Below are positions 1 through 9,570 of a DNA stretch of 64,000 nucleotides, one piece after another. Under the pieces are notes generated by a model that was not told the DNA's origin, did no database searches, and worked only from the letters and a program-made list of their open reading frames with translations. Position numbers and translations under genes: made by a program. The stretch covers positions 1,984,001 to 2,048,000 of the forward strand of contig JACGCM010002568.1 of NCBI GenBank assembly GCA_014058105.1. Direction: 5' to 3'. The stretch comes from Kingdonia uniflora. Taxonomy: Eukaryota > Streptophyta > Magnoliopsida > Ranunculales > Circaeasteraceae. Positions within the stretch are counted from its first letter, which is position 1. The number at the start of each line of letters is the position of its first letter.

Positions 1-446
1 CTGCAACTTTATACTTTGAGGCTGATATTTGATTACAAGCTTTGAACTCTTGAGTTAAAAAATCTAGGTTTTGTAATCTAAATATCTTGGTCTTTTCTCC
101 TCTGGAACTCATTTTTTCTACAGACCTCACTCTCAATTTGATATCGTTCAAAGGCACGTTCTCCTAAAAATGGAGCAAGTGGCAGTTGAATGTGTAACTA
201 CTAGTTCATGGAAAACAAGTGTCTTTGACTAGTTCATATTTTTGGCAGTGCTCGATTCACATTCTTCATCAGTTCGTGGTTCAAGTTTCATTGCTTATTG
301 TATATGTTATGTGTATAATGCGTGAGTCTGGTATTGAAGTAGTTCGAGTGAGTCTGGTATTGAGGTAATTCAAGTTTAGAATATATCGAGGGACAGGTCC
401 TATAATTAGCTCGTGTTTAGAGTAGGTTGAAGGACAGGTCCCTACA
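1..446 (-). repeat. 3' LTR of Tat-like element Z (left part outside the window)
   Basis: On the minus strand this stretch begins TGTAGGGACC at 446. Just outside it, at 447-462, is a purine tract on the minus strand (reverse complement of attgccccctcgcaag). A purine tract next to TG marks the start of a 3' LTR, and the same layout occurs in copies A, B and E. The LTR continues left of the window. It contains no coding sequence. Its sequence differs from the LTRs of A, B and E, so Z is a different family of the same lineage. The assignment rests on the boundary and on the Z accessory and pol pieces further right. Confidence 0.6.
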
Positions 447-925
447 ATTGCCCCCTCGCAAGTAAAATCACAGGTGGCTTTAGTTTAGATATGGCATAGA
501 ATGTTTATGTGTTGGAAGTTGAAAGGGATTCGACGAATCGGATTGGGTTGGGTCTTGTCATTTCTGTATGGAAGACTATATTCAGTATTTAATACGTTTA
601 GAAAGGATTTTTGTATTTTGCTTTTGGGTTTCTCAGTAATTATTAATTTGGAATGATTACTGTTTTAGAATTCCTACTTTGCATTGAATGTGGCTTTGTT
701 ATAAATGGTGTTGATACAGTATGATCTGTCATCGCTGTGAAAGTATTTTGTCTTTGGAAATATCTTGTGGTCTTCTTTGTTTTGAGAATGGTGACTACAT
801 AGCTCCATAGTTCCAAGTATATGAAGCGAGGGTGCATGCTGATATAGATAAGCTTCAACTGCGATACTTTGGCAACCAACCTTTGGATATCCCCCCCCCC
901 CCCCCCGCATTCTGGTACAGCCGAC
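447..925 (+). pseudogene. Element Z accessory region, part 1 (aORF1-like, interrupted)
   Basis: This is the interval between the Z 3' LTR and the insertion of element A. Near 830-885 the + strand encodes a short stretch with alternating charged and hydrophobic residues ending KLQLRYFGNQPLDIPP. This resembles the helix-plus-motif of aORF1 in element A (ELKLKLF..LDWDMPDL). I infer that element A inserted inside or just after the Z copy of this small gene. A 16-base C run at 891-906 adjoins the break. No open frame of useful length survives, so this is a remnant; the homology is short and tentative. Confidence 0.35.
891..906. repeat. Poly-C run (16 C)
   Basis: Sixteen consecutive C bases, 20 bp left of the element A boundary. 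Such runs are prone to length error in sequencing. Confidence 0.9.
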
Positions 926-1714
926 TGTAGGGGCCTAACTTCGTACGAAGGGGAAGTTTGCTCTTGCAACACGGGTTTATCTTCTATCAAAGAATTCAAG
1001 CATATAATCTATAGAATGAATAACCTATTAACAATATACTTCCGTGGAGGCCTAGAATGGGTTTCTCCACGACTTATAATGAGGATTTTTAAAAAATTGT
1101 ATATTACTATCGAGTAGTCGAAGGTTCAAGTACTGTGTGTTTTACAGGAAGGCCGAAGTTAAACGGCAAGGGCTCTGGGGTCAGATTTCATAACCACTCC
1201 TAGATTCCCCTTCCCTCCTATTTATAGAATATAGGAAGGGTTAAGTCATCATGGTAGGTCACATTACAAGTGTACCCTTCGGGTATCGGGCGGGTATCCC
1301 GGAGTTGGTGTTGACGCCAAAAATGTCGGGTCTGGAACTGTGCTCTGACACTGTAGTTGTTATTGGTTTTGTCACTATAGCTTCAAGGACAAACAACACC
1401 ACCGTTCTTGTCTGGTGAGCTGGCTGTCTAACACGTATGCAAAGTATTTTTGAAGCTGATGTGGAGTTGAGGCTTCGCCTTTGAAGCCTTTGATGCAGAT
1501 GTACAGTCGAGGCTTCGCCTTCGAAGCCTTTGATATTGATGTGGAGTTCGTTTTCGAAGTTTGTTCAGAGTCAAGGCTTCTTCTTCGAGCATCATCTTCG
1601 AGTATTCTTGGAAATCTTGTTTATGGATTGAATGGACTTCGAGGTTTGTATGTAGGCTTCGATGTAGCCTTTAAGTGTTTGACTGGGGTAGGAGGCTGCG
1701 AGTAGGCTACTACA
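926..1714 (-). repeat. Complete 3' LTR of element A
   Basis: 789 bp, TGTAGTAGCC at 1714 to GGGGCCCTACA-like end at 926 when read on the minus strand (terminal TG...CA). It aligns by eye with the partial LTR at 11622-11982 and with the LTRs of copies B and E: shared ends, the TATA segment, and a U3 stretch rich in cgaggcttcg-type repeats around 1470-1590. Confidence 0.85.
1218..1227 (-). promoter_or_regulatory. LTR TATA box (element A)
   Basis: CTATAAATAG on the minus strand inside the LTR. The same block is in the LTRs of B (34501-34510, minus) and E (45715-45723, plus), always pointing in the gag-pol direction. This is the likely Pol II promoter of the element. Confidence 0.65.
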
Positions 1715-1729
1715 TTCGCCCCCTTTCAG
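1715..1729 (-). promoter_or_regulatory. Polypurine tract of element A
   Basis: On the minus strand CTGAAAGGGGGCGAA immediately precedes the 3' LTR. This is the plus-strand DNA primer of reverse transcription. Matching tracts adjoin the LTRs of B (39415-39429) and E (45267-45281). Confidence 0.7.
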
Positions 1730-1913
1730 TAGGGGCCTCGGACATAGGTGTAGAGGCATTTACTGAAAAAGATTGTTGGCTATTGGAAGTTGGAAGATTG
1801 ATTATGACTTGTTGGAATTCCGAGGGAGGTAATAAAGGAAGGTAGTTAAGGAGTTGTGGCGACTTCGGAGTAATAAAGGAGGTTAATCAGGATAAAAATA
1901 TTGGTTAAGAGGG

Positions 1914-1921
1914 GATAAATA
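1914..1921 (+). promoter_or_regulatory. Decayed TATA box of aORF1-A
   Basis: GATAAATA lies 58 bp before the aORF1 ATG. At the matching place copy B has TATAAATA and copy E has TATAAGTA, so this looks like a one-base-decayed promoter of the antisense gene. Confidence 0.45.
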
Positions 1922-1971
1922 TTGTACACTCTTCGTCTTAATTCTCTTCTTCTATTTTCTGTGAAAAGTCT

Positions 1972-2148
1972 ATGGATACTACTCCGAATACTCGTTATCA
2001 GCAAAGAATGGGGTTTAATAGGGATCTTCGCATAGGGCAAAAAATTGTTGAGTTAAAGTTGAAGTTATTCTGTGATAGAGAACTGGACTGGGATATGCCA
2101 GACCTACTGGAGGTTGAACCTGGGGAGCCAATCTATGGGCACTCTTAA
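1972..2148 (+). CDS. aORF1-A: 58-residue antisense accessory protein (intact)
   Basis: An uninterrupted ATG-to-TAA frame of 58 codons on the strand opposite to gag-pol, just inside the 3' LTR. The N-terminus reads MDTTPNTRYQ, followed by a basic/leucine-rich helix and a C-terminal motif LDWDMPDLLEVEPGEPIYGH. Copy E on the other strand (44818-45012) starts MDTTPNTRYQ and ends with the same motif; copy B (from about 39648) has it in a shifted frame. Conservation in three diverged copies argues it was once a translated gene. I know no function for it. The tryptophan/PGEP motif suggests a protein-interaction patch, but that is a guess. It is shorter than most gene finders report. Confidence 0.6.
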   Translation: MDTTPNTRYQQRMGFNRDLRIGQKIVELKLKLFCDRELDWDMPDLLEVEPGEPIYGHS

Positions 2149-2902
2149 GCGTACCTGTGAGGAATACTGTAACAAAATTTTTCTACGTCGGAGGAGCATT
2201 ATCTTTTCTTGTCAGGTTTGGCTGAGCGTCTTGTACAGGAAGAGAATCAGTTGGTGGAGGAGTAAGGTTCTGCAGGTTAATCTGGCCCGTCTAAGAATAG
2301 GACGGGTTCTTCTTAAAGTGGTGGTAAGGTGGTGGTGATGAGTTTATTTTAAAAAAAATAATTGTGTGGGACTGCCCTTGAAGATTTATGTTATTTTTGC
2401 TTTAATGTATGTTTGTAGACTTTTGCATGACTAGACTCTTGTGGTAATCTATGGAATATAATGAGAATAACACTTTTCTGCAATTATGTGTTTTTGTATC
2501 TGGTAAATATTGTTGGCGAATAGATTTGTAGGCGCGATATCGAATATATCTCTTCGAATGTTAACATGTAGAAACGGTTACCTTTGGGGGAAAATTGACT
2601 TAGAATATAGTAAGATGGTCGAAAGTGTTGGTCAATATTCGGCCTTAATGGAATAATTGACTCTGCATTGTTGATATTCAATTAAAAAGGTGTGAGACGC
2701 TGTATAAAAGGGGTCGATGGTTCAAGGCTGGGGATGTGTCGACTGTAAAATTTTAGAAATAGGTGCTGGGTGCGCATGCTGATGAAACAGTTGAGTTTGA
2801 GAATTTGGAAAGGTTTGACAGTTGAGTTTTTGTGGGAAACGTTTGAAGACTGTTATTAATGTGGTTCTGATTAATGAAGGGTTAAATGTACCGGCGTTCT
2901 AG
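2149..2902 (+). other. Spacer between aORF1 and aORF2 of element A
   Basis: No supportable gene. It holds the aORF1 3' flank, with short frames in other phases only, and leads into the aORF2 promoter at 2903. A purine-rich 3' flank at 2300-2360 could hold the aORF1 poly(A) region; this is not provable here. Confidence 0.4.
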
Positions 2903-2911
2903 TATATATAG
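2903..2911 (+). promoter_or_regulatory. TATA box of aORF2-A
   Basis: TATATATAG lies 58 bp before the aORF2 ATG at 2961, a typical plant TATA-to-start spacing with a short leader. Copy E has TATAAAAT-like sequence (about 44118-44129, minus) before its aORF2. Confidence 0.6.
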
Positions 2912-2960
2912 GCTATTTTTGTGAGAACTTCACACATCTTTTCCTTCTTCTCCGATCACA

Positions 2961-3287
2961 ATGTCTTCGCCTTCATCCCAAAGCAACAAAAAATCCCTTG
3001 ACACCAAGTACCTGAACTGGGTGGCGACAAGGGTCCTTCGTATGCGGGAGAAGACCCTGGAGTTGATACAGAGGCTTTTCGGTGATCTAGGCCTGGATTG
3101 GGTGATGCCAGACTTGTTTGAAGTGGTGCCAGGGGAACCCATTTGTGGGATGCCCTTGCATACTGGTGGGGGGGTACTACAAATGGTGGGCCCCATTCCT
3201 AGTGACTGGTTAGCTCGGTTTGCAGGATTTGGCCTAGGGGGAGGTAGACAGGGAAGATGTGAGAAGAATTGTCCTGTCAATAAATAG
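2961..3287 (+). CDS. aORF2-A: 108-residue antisense accessory protein (intact)
   Basis: Open frame of 108 codons with a plausible TATA box upstream. The N-terminus is serine-rich (MSSPSSQSN), followed by a basic/leucine amphipathic helix (about residues 18-45), then the motif LDWVMPDLFEVVPGEPICG (about 48-66) and a glycine-rich tail. The motif repeats that of aORF1, so aORF1 and aORF2 look like tandem paralogues. The copy E homologue at 43829-44035 (minus) has the same serine-rich start, helix and a weaker motif (DAEMLDLFEAKPEAPIAG). Function unknown. I prefer this frame over the overlapping minus-strand frame at 2930-3280 because only this one is conserved between copies. Confidence 0.6.
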   Translation: MSSPSSQSNKKSLDTKYLNWVATRVLRMREKTLELIQRLFGDLGLDWVMPDLFEVVPGEPICGMPLHTGGGVLQMVGPIPSDWLARFAGFGLGGGRQGRCEKNCPVNK

Positions 3288-4440
3288 GGTCTTCTTTAAC
3301 GTGGTAAAAGTATTTGTATAGGATGGTATGTAAGGGTGTTTGTATTTAACTGTTGATCTTGACTATTTCTTTAAGTATTTTTTTAAAGAGCGTCTGCCCG
3401 AATGAAATTGGAAGTTTCTAAGATAATTGTTGAAGTAAAATTCTGAACTCTTTGTAAGTAGGACAAATATAGTACTCAAAGGTAATTTAGGCGTAAAAAC
3501 ATCTTGCCGAACGTCGAAGATGAAAGCGATCGATGATTGACATATTTTGAAGTTGAATATCAGGTTATCTGCGAACGAGTGTTCGAGACACGATATAGAG
3601 GATTACTCATGTACGAGAAGAAGGAATATCGAAGGTCTACTGGCTTTGGATGGACGAACTGGCAGCCAACCAGCTGACCGGTCAGAACGGTGTTGTTCAT
3701 GAGGCATAGAACCATACCGGTCATCATGATGATTCCTTGATTTACAGAAAAAGATTAATTTGATGTAAGGGTTTGATTTGACAGCTTCAAATAGGGACCA
3801 GAAGGTTCGACTTGGATAATATAAAGATTTATATAGATGTTGGCATGGGACACGCACGTGCAGGTAATAAAGGGTAAAATGGTCAAAATGCATCTCAGCA
3901 GAAAAGCAGGGGTAGTGGGGTAGTGGTAATGATAGCGGTTTGGGGAATCAAGGCGGCTTTTTGGTATTCTGAGGAGATATATATAGTTGTAAGAGTATGG
4001 TTACTGTTCCCATTTAAACACTTATAGAAGTACCAGAGAGTGAAGGAAAGGGAAAACATACTCCATTGTTCAATAGAGCTCCGTAGTTGCTGTGGGATCA
4101 TTTGAATTGCTGAAAATAGGGAGAAATACTTTGCACAAACAGGTGTGCCCTTCTTAAATCTATCCTTCTGCTTCGACCTTTGTTTTTGTATGTTGAGTAC
4201 ATAGTAGTATAAAGTCTGCTAGGGTTTATAGTTGTAAGGATATGGTCGAGGATAGGGGAAAACCATGTGTCTGGGTCTAGCCCATTTGGGATTCAGAGGG
4301 TATTGATGGTATGACTGGGATTGGGGTCGAGTGTTCCACTGCGTATGTATCAGTTGCTGTGGGTAAATGAAAATGTGTTATTGACGGGTAATAGTTGAAT
4401 GTATCGTTCTCATTGCGTGCTTCTTCTTCTGTAGGGTAAG
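3288..4440 (+). other. Leader region of aORF3-A with a probable 5' intron
   Basis: No convincing protein. It contains the aORF3 TATA box (3978), then a possible intron at 4188-4434 with donor GTATGTTGAG and acceptor TTCTGTAG, only 6 bp before the ATG at 4441. Copy E has the same layout: donor GTATGTTACT at 42588, acceptor TTATGTAG at 42333, intron about 256 bp against 247 bp here. I infer an intron-bearing 5' leader. The 3' flank of aORF2 occupies the first few hundred bases. Confidence 0.4.
3978..3986 (+). promoter_or_regulatory. TATA box of aORF3-A
   Basis: TATATATAG, about 460 bp before the ATG. Copy E has a TATATATATA run at 42739-42748 (minus), about 420 bp before its ATG. The long distance fits a leader with an intron. 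Confidence 0.5.
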
Positions 4441-5299
4441 ATGCGTACCCATCGATCTTCGAGAATGAGGCTGATAGATGAAAAGATTGAAGAGGATGAG
4501 GCGAGTGTGTGTGGTCATGCTCCCATGGATGAGGGAAGCGACTTATATGTGTTAGATGTTTCCACCGACGCCCCTTTAGTTGTGGTAGTGCCAGCAGGTG
4601 AGGCTCTGACTAGTAGACGTTGTAAGATGGTAGTGACCGAGGATAGTAATAAGGAAGAGATAGAGGGAGGGGAGGGAAAAAGAGGCAAAGGTAGTATCGA
4701 GCCTTCGGGTGATGAGAGGGAAGTTGGGGATCAGAGTGATCGTAGTGAGGAGGAGTCAACTGAATCAGAGTAGGTCACGGGTATAGTCTCGGCTAACGTA
4801 AAGCTGAGACTAGATCGATTTGCTGTAAAATTGAGTCTGCCGTAGGTAGGAGTAGTATTAAATACAACGGGGTCAGGGTACACCATCTATTCGAAACCTC
4901 GAGAGGGTTTTATGGCATATAGATGGAAAATCTAGCTAGGCATTCAACTACATATTCGAAGGTTAGTGAAGGAGGTGCTAAATTTTTGGGAGGTTGCTCC
5001 GTTTCAGATGAATGGGAAAGTTTACAAAATGATGAAGTTAATAGAGGGCATGAATGTAAAATAAGGGAGTGAGGGAAGGAGTTTAATCGAATGGTACGAT
5101 GTTAAATCATTCTACTCACGGAAGGTGAGCCAGAATGTGGGCACGTACCACATCCAGTGTTACGCAGATAAGCCCAGGTTGTTTGATCTTTGCTCGATGG
5201 GTCGAGGGTGGAATAAAGACTTAGTTGTAGTACAGGGTAGTTTAGATAATGTCAAAGGGGAGGACCCTTATAGGTTACAGCATAAAGTCTATAATCCAA

Positions 5300-5375
5300 G
5301 TAAGTTGTATGTCGATGATTTCTTTTGACGTAGTAATCGAATAGGCTGATAAACGTATTTATGTTTGTTCTGCAG
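5300..5375 (+). other. Intron 2 of aORF3-A
   Basis: Donor CCAA/GTAAGT, acceptor TTCTGCAG/GTCC, 76 bp. The matching intron in copy E is 75 bp with the same GTAAGT donor and a TTTACAG/GTCC acceptor, and flanking residues match (YHL..KVYNP against FHHRVNN before; PN after). Confidence 0.65.
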
Positions 5376-5954
5376 GTCCCAATGTCTAAACTTGGGCAAG
5401 TCCAAGGGATTATATTGATGCTTTAATTAACTCTGACGAGGAGTGGGTGAACTCTGTGCCCAAGAAGCTTGGTATCAAGTGGTAGAGGCAGAAAAGGACT
5501 AATTCCCTGCATCGAAATGTACCTGTTATGCCGAAGCCAATAAAGAAGAAGAAGAGGGGAGGCGAAGGTGCTTCGAAAGTGGTCGAAGGAATGGAGGGAG
5601 CGAGATTGACAAGGCAGGTAAAGTATGTTCTAAAGAGGCAACGGGAGCCGAAGTATGTGGCCACAGTGCCCAAAGTATCTTGTGATGCTTCGAGACAGAG
5701 GTCGAAGCAGGCATCAACACAGGCTGAGAAAGGGAAGGGCAAGGTTTTTATAGAGTCTCTGAGGGCACAGCAGCAGAAGGTAACCCACTGCAAAAGGCAC
5801 AGTGTACTGGGGGGAAATAATAGGGAGGATATGGATGAAGAACTGACCATGTCCGAATGGGAGGAGTAGGCTCGAGCTAAGGCTGCTTCGATGGTGGAAC
5901 TTTGTGGCACTGATCCGGACAAGGCTTCGGGCAGATGAAGAAAGTATGTATCAG

Positions 5955-6042
5955 GTAACTGTTTATATTTCTTGTGAAATTCTTAGATTTTCGAAAGTTT
6001 GCCATGCTATGAGAGATACTGACGGCTCGAATATTCTTGTAG
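5955..6042 (+). other. Intron 3 of aORF3-A
   Basis: Donor TATCAG/GTAACTGTTTA, acceptor ATATTCTTGTAG, 88 bp. Copy E has TATCAG/GTAACTGTTTA and ATATTCTAACAG, 93 bp, followed by the same codons for DAWA. The intron is AT-rich and breaks the frame if retained. Confidence 0.65.
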
Positions 6043-6627
6043 ACAGATGCTTGGGCGCAGGCTTCCAACAAGGCACAAAAAGTGGCAATAAGGAAGTTAA
6101 AAGAGGCAGTTGACAATCTGAAGCTTTCTCGAGGTACTGAAGCATCGCCAGTTTTAGAAATTGGTGTTTTAAGGTAAGATCTGGGGACTATAAAGGATGA
6201 ATGTGAGAGGAGACTTGAAGCTCAGCGTCATAATCATACGCAGGTGTTGGTGGCGAAAGTGGCTGGCAAGGATAGGGCTATTGTAGAACAAAAGAAAATC
6301 TTCCTAGGGCAAGATGATGATGAATCTGTTGATAATATCAGGATGAAGGAGTTCATAGAAGATTTGGGGTTTGATCTTGAACTTTGCAACATTTCCCACT
6401 GCCCAAGATCCTGTTGCTGACGGTGCTACCCAGGCCGATAGGGTAGAAGGAGATGTTGCGGCTACGGTTCGGGAGGTATCTTAGAGACTCCAGCGATTGA
6501 AGAAACTACTTCTAATAATGCAACAGATGTGGTCGTAGATGCTGTTGGGTTGAATCCTTCGTCTGGGGTTTTTGGAAAAGTTGGTGAGGAGCCTGTAGGA
6601 GGAGATGGTGAAGCCACTCCGATATGA

Positions 6628-6959
6628 GTATGGAAGTGGGCGTTCCAGAGTATTTTTTCTGATTTTTCTGTTGGGTTGTAATATGTAAACAATGTTGAGC
6701 TCGCTTTACAGTTGATCTTTGAACTTGTGAATGCTTTAAATTTCTAATGTAGACTGTATTGAAACTGGTTTGTGCTATATCTGATTTGTATAGAATTGCT
6801 ATGCTTGATTTTAGATGTATGCTCTGAACTTGATTTAAAATGATTTTTGTTGAATCTAATTCTCTGATATATACTATACTAAAATGCCTTGCTGAAATTT
6901 TTGTATGCTTGTATCTGCATATGCTATAAGTGAAGAATGATTAAAAAGTGATCGAGCCT
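6628..6959 (+). other. 3' flank of aORF3-A
   Basis: No gene seen. AT-rich sequence between the aORF3 stop and the tandem repeats, containing the likely 3' end of the antisense transcript. Confidence 0.4.
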
Positions 6960-7680
6960 TGAAGAGCTTCGAGATGGTATCCCGAGAGTTTAAGGAATTA
7001 AGAGGATTTCGAACGTCGGATCTAGATCGAAGGTTTACATGATACTTAGAGTAAACCAAGAAATTAACTGGACTTCGAAGGCCTGGGCCTGCACAAAGTA
7101 GAATGTGTTCGCCCCCATTGCAATCCCGAGGGTTCGGTCTCTCGATCATTTGTGCCCCTCGAGTTTGCTCAAATATTAGAGACTTGAAAAATTTCACAGT
7201 CGCCCTGAATTATCAATCGAGTCGAGGGATGACATGATACTTAGGCTTAACCAAGAAATTTACAAGACTTTGAAGGCCTGAGCCTGTTCGAAGTGGAACG
7301 TTCTCGCGCCCAATGCATTCCCGAGGGTCTGGTCTCTCGACCATTCGTGCCCTCGAGTTTGCACAAATATTGGATACATGAAAATTTTCAAGATCCCCCC
7401 CAAGTATCAGTCGGGTAGAGGGTTGAAATGATACTTAGACTTAACCAAGATATTCACTGGACATCGAAGGCCTGAGCCTGTTTGAAGTAAAACATGTTCC
7501 CCCCCAATTCATTCCCGAGGGTCCGGTCTCACAACCATTCGTGCCCCTCGAGTTTACTCGAATATTAGAGACTTGAAAAATTTCAAGGTCGCCCCCATGT
7601 ATCAGTCGGGTCACAGGTTAACATGATACCTAGGCTTAACCAAGAAATACACTAGAAAATATAAGATAAAGTTCAGAGGG
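6960..7680. repeat. Tandem repeat, about 195 bp monomer, just over 3 copies
   Basis: The marker catgatactta(g) followed by (ta)aaccaaga recurs at about 7038, 7233, 7427 and 7622, a spacing of 194-195 bp. Each unit also holds gaaggcctg.gcctg, a C-rich block (gcccccat), ccgagggt.cggtctc and ctcgagttt.ctc. The copies differ by scattered substitutions. It lies downstream of pol, between pol and the antisense cassette. Tandem repeats in the 3' untranslated region are known for Tat-lineage elements and can seed satellites. Confidence 0.85.
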
Positions 7681-7769
7681 AAAAAACTATTTATTGATTA
7701 GTTTGTGTTTACCTCTGGTGAACAAGGTTGAGGCCGCAGCCGATAGTATGAGACTAGCTGTATTTTATT

Positions 7770-8909
7770 CTATAGATATGGTAGAGGTTCTTCGTCTTCT
7801 GTCATGAAGTAATACGAACCCTTGCCAGTTTTATCATATACGACATAAGGACTTCCCAAGACTCGGCTAGCTTGCCGACATTCCAAGGCTTCATAGATTG
7901 TTGGACCCGTCGAAGTACAAGATCTTCGATGTTAAAACTTTAAGGTCGAACACTCTTGTTGTACGACATCTGCAGCGATTGATGGTAATGTCCAAGGTTA
8001 GCGATGGCTCGGTTTCTGGTTTTGCCGATCCATAACATGTTGCATTCGAGTTCAAACTCATTGTCTTTGTCTTGGAGGTTAGGATCTCGTGTTGGCACTT
8101 CAAATTGTGTAGGGAGGACTGCTTCAGTACCATGGGCTAGAAGGAAAGGGGTACAACCTATAGCTTTTCTTAGAGTTGTTCGATAGGCCCATAGGACATG
8201 CTGTAATTTCTGAACCCATCGTCCTTTCATAACATCGACACGTTTCTTGAGACCATCAACTATTGTTTTATTGATTGCTTAGATCTGACCATTCCCTTGG
8301 GGGTAGTAAGATATTGAGGGGTAGAGGATGATGTTGTACATCTTGAGGGAATTTTTGACTTTGTTTATAGCAAACTATGGACCATTGTTGCATCGAATCA
8401 TATAACTGCATCTGAAGTGTGTAATGATATTTTCCTATAAGAATTTGATGATTTCTTCCTCTCTGTTTCGATACAAAGGTACAGCTTCGACCCATTTGGT
8501 AAAATAATCTATTACAACAAGGATATTCTCTCGGCTGCCCAAAGCTTTAGGAAAAGTACCAATGAGATTGATGGCCCAGAGATTAAATGGCCAATAGACT
8601 TGACTGAAATGGAGGTCTTGTGAAGGGCTATGGATATCATGGGTATGGCGCTGGTATTTATTTCAATGTTTGGCGTACTCTTCGACTTGCTTTTTTATGC
8701 TGGGCCAGAATAAACCTTAGGAGATGGCTCAAAGGGCCATAGATCTACCGGCAGTATGAAGTATGAGCACCGCAAGTTCCTTCCTGGAGTTTGGATAGGA
8801 TTGTAGAGGCTTCGCTTTGAGAGATGCACCGAAGGAGGACGTCATTTGGGGATTTGCGATATAACTCGCGTTTGTTGATAATGTATCTACGATAGTTCTC
8901 TCTAATAAT
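7770..8909 (-). pseudogene. Integrase region of element A pol
   Basis: Read on the minus strand. The best block is at 7940-8230: WVQKLQHVLWAYRTT, CTPFLLAHGTEAVLP and a C-terminal ELECN..WI..TRNRAIANL, all typical of plant Ty3/gypsy integrase before the chromatin-binding tail. Upstream (8230-8500) are pieces of the catalytic core, such as YYPQGNGQI and a degraded NNGP box, and near 8850 a trace of the zinc-binding region. The pol frame ends at 7770 after SYYFMTEDEEPLPYL; element Z has a related end (SYYFMIE) at 31999. Many frameshifts and stops: non-functional. Confidence 0.75.
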
Positions 8910-9570
8910 GATCATTTGGCTTTGGGATCATCTGGGAGGGTAGCATTGTTGATGTAATCGAGTGATGGTGTGTACCAGTCGTCAAGATCAAGACTCTCGC
9001 CCCCAGTATTGATGGCATTGACTTCCATATGGTCGATATTTGGCCCTTTGAGTACTTTGATATGTCGGGATTGGGACTCGGATTGGCCTAACATAGCTGC
9101 CATGTAGGCGATGGGATCTGCATGTCTATTTTTACCTAGGGGGTAGTGGGTGATAGAAGATTTTTTAGGGAAACGGTCCATGCGCTGGCAAATGATGACA
9201 GAATATTCCTCCATGCGGCCGTTGAGTTGATTTTCACTGGAGCACTATCTTTGAATGAGTTGGGAATCTATGAAAACTGTAAGTTTTGGGATACCGAGGT
9301 CGAGGCCATGGATCAAAGCTTCATACTCAGCCTCGTTGTTGAAGCATTCAAAATTTAACTTAACTGCCTTCTCTAATCGATCATTGGTAGGTGTAACTAG
9401 GACAATACCTATCCCCGAACCATTAGGTCAAGCAGATTATTCGGTGAAAATTTGTCAGCCAGTGTTTGGGTTCCATGGGTTTGTAGGTTCAGGCTGGTCC
9501 TCAGGTAGGTTGTCTTCATGGTCCTCCCAGTCGATATCTTCGACTGGGGTGGCACCAGTATTTTTAAGGC
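8910..9570 (-). pseudogene. RNase H region of element A pol
   Basis: The minus strand encodes GSGIGIVLVTP, then LNFECFNNEAEYEALIHGL (the conserved Glu of RNase H), VFIDSQLI (Asp) and YPLGKNRHADPIAYMA (the His/Asp end). This is the second, plant-type RNase H found in Tat-like pol. Stops lie near its start. It directly follows truncated RT, with the usual RT-to-RNase H linker missing. Confidence 0.75.

Larger units (their letters stand above)
4441..6627 (+). pseudogene. aORF3-A: antisense accessory protein, 'gypsy-type transposon' domain plus coiled coil, with introns
   Basis: Three coding exons: 4441-5299, 5376-5954 and 6043-6627. The start MRTH is shared with copy E (MRTR at 42326). The order is: an acidic N-terminus ending in a Glu/Ser-rich run (to 4773, a TAG); a middle segment (about 4790-5299) with SKPREGFMAYR, RRLVKEVLNFW, MKLIEGMNV and YHIQCYADKPRLFDL; a Lys/Arg-rich segment (5528-5720); then a coiled-coil-like tail. 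The middle resembles in layout the plant Pfam family Transposase_28 (putative gypsy-type transposon), a known Tat accessory domain. Several in-frame stops make it a pseudogene. Copy E aligns along its whole length. Role unknown; the charge pattern suggests a nuclear, nucleic-acid-associated protein. Confidence 0.6.

Noticed and set aside
2930..3280. 116-codon minus frame
   Set aside because: Overlaps aORF2-A; only the + strand frame has a homologue in copy E.
5410..5922. 170-codon minus frame
   Set aside because: Shadow of aORF3 exon 2, whose + strand reading is conserved in copy E.
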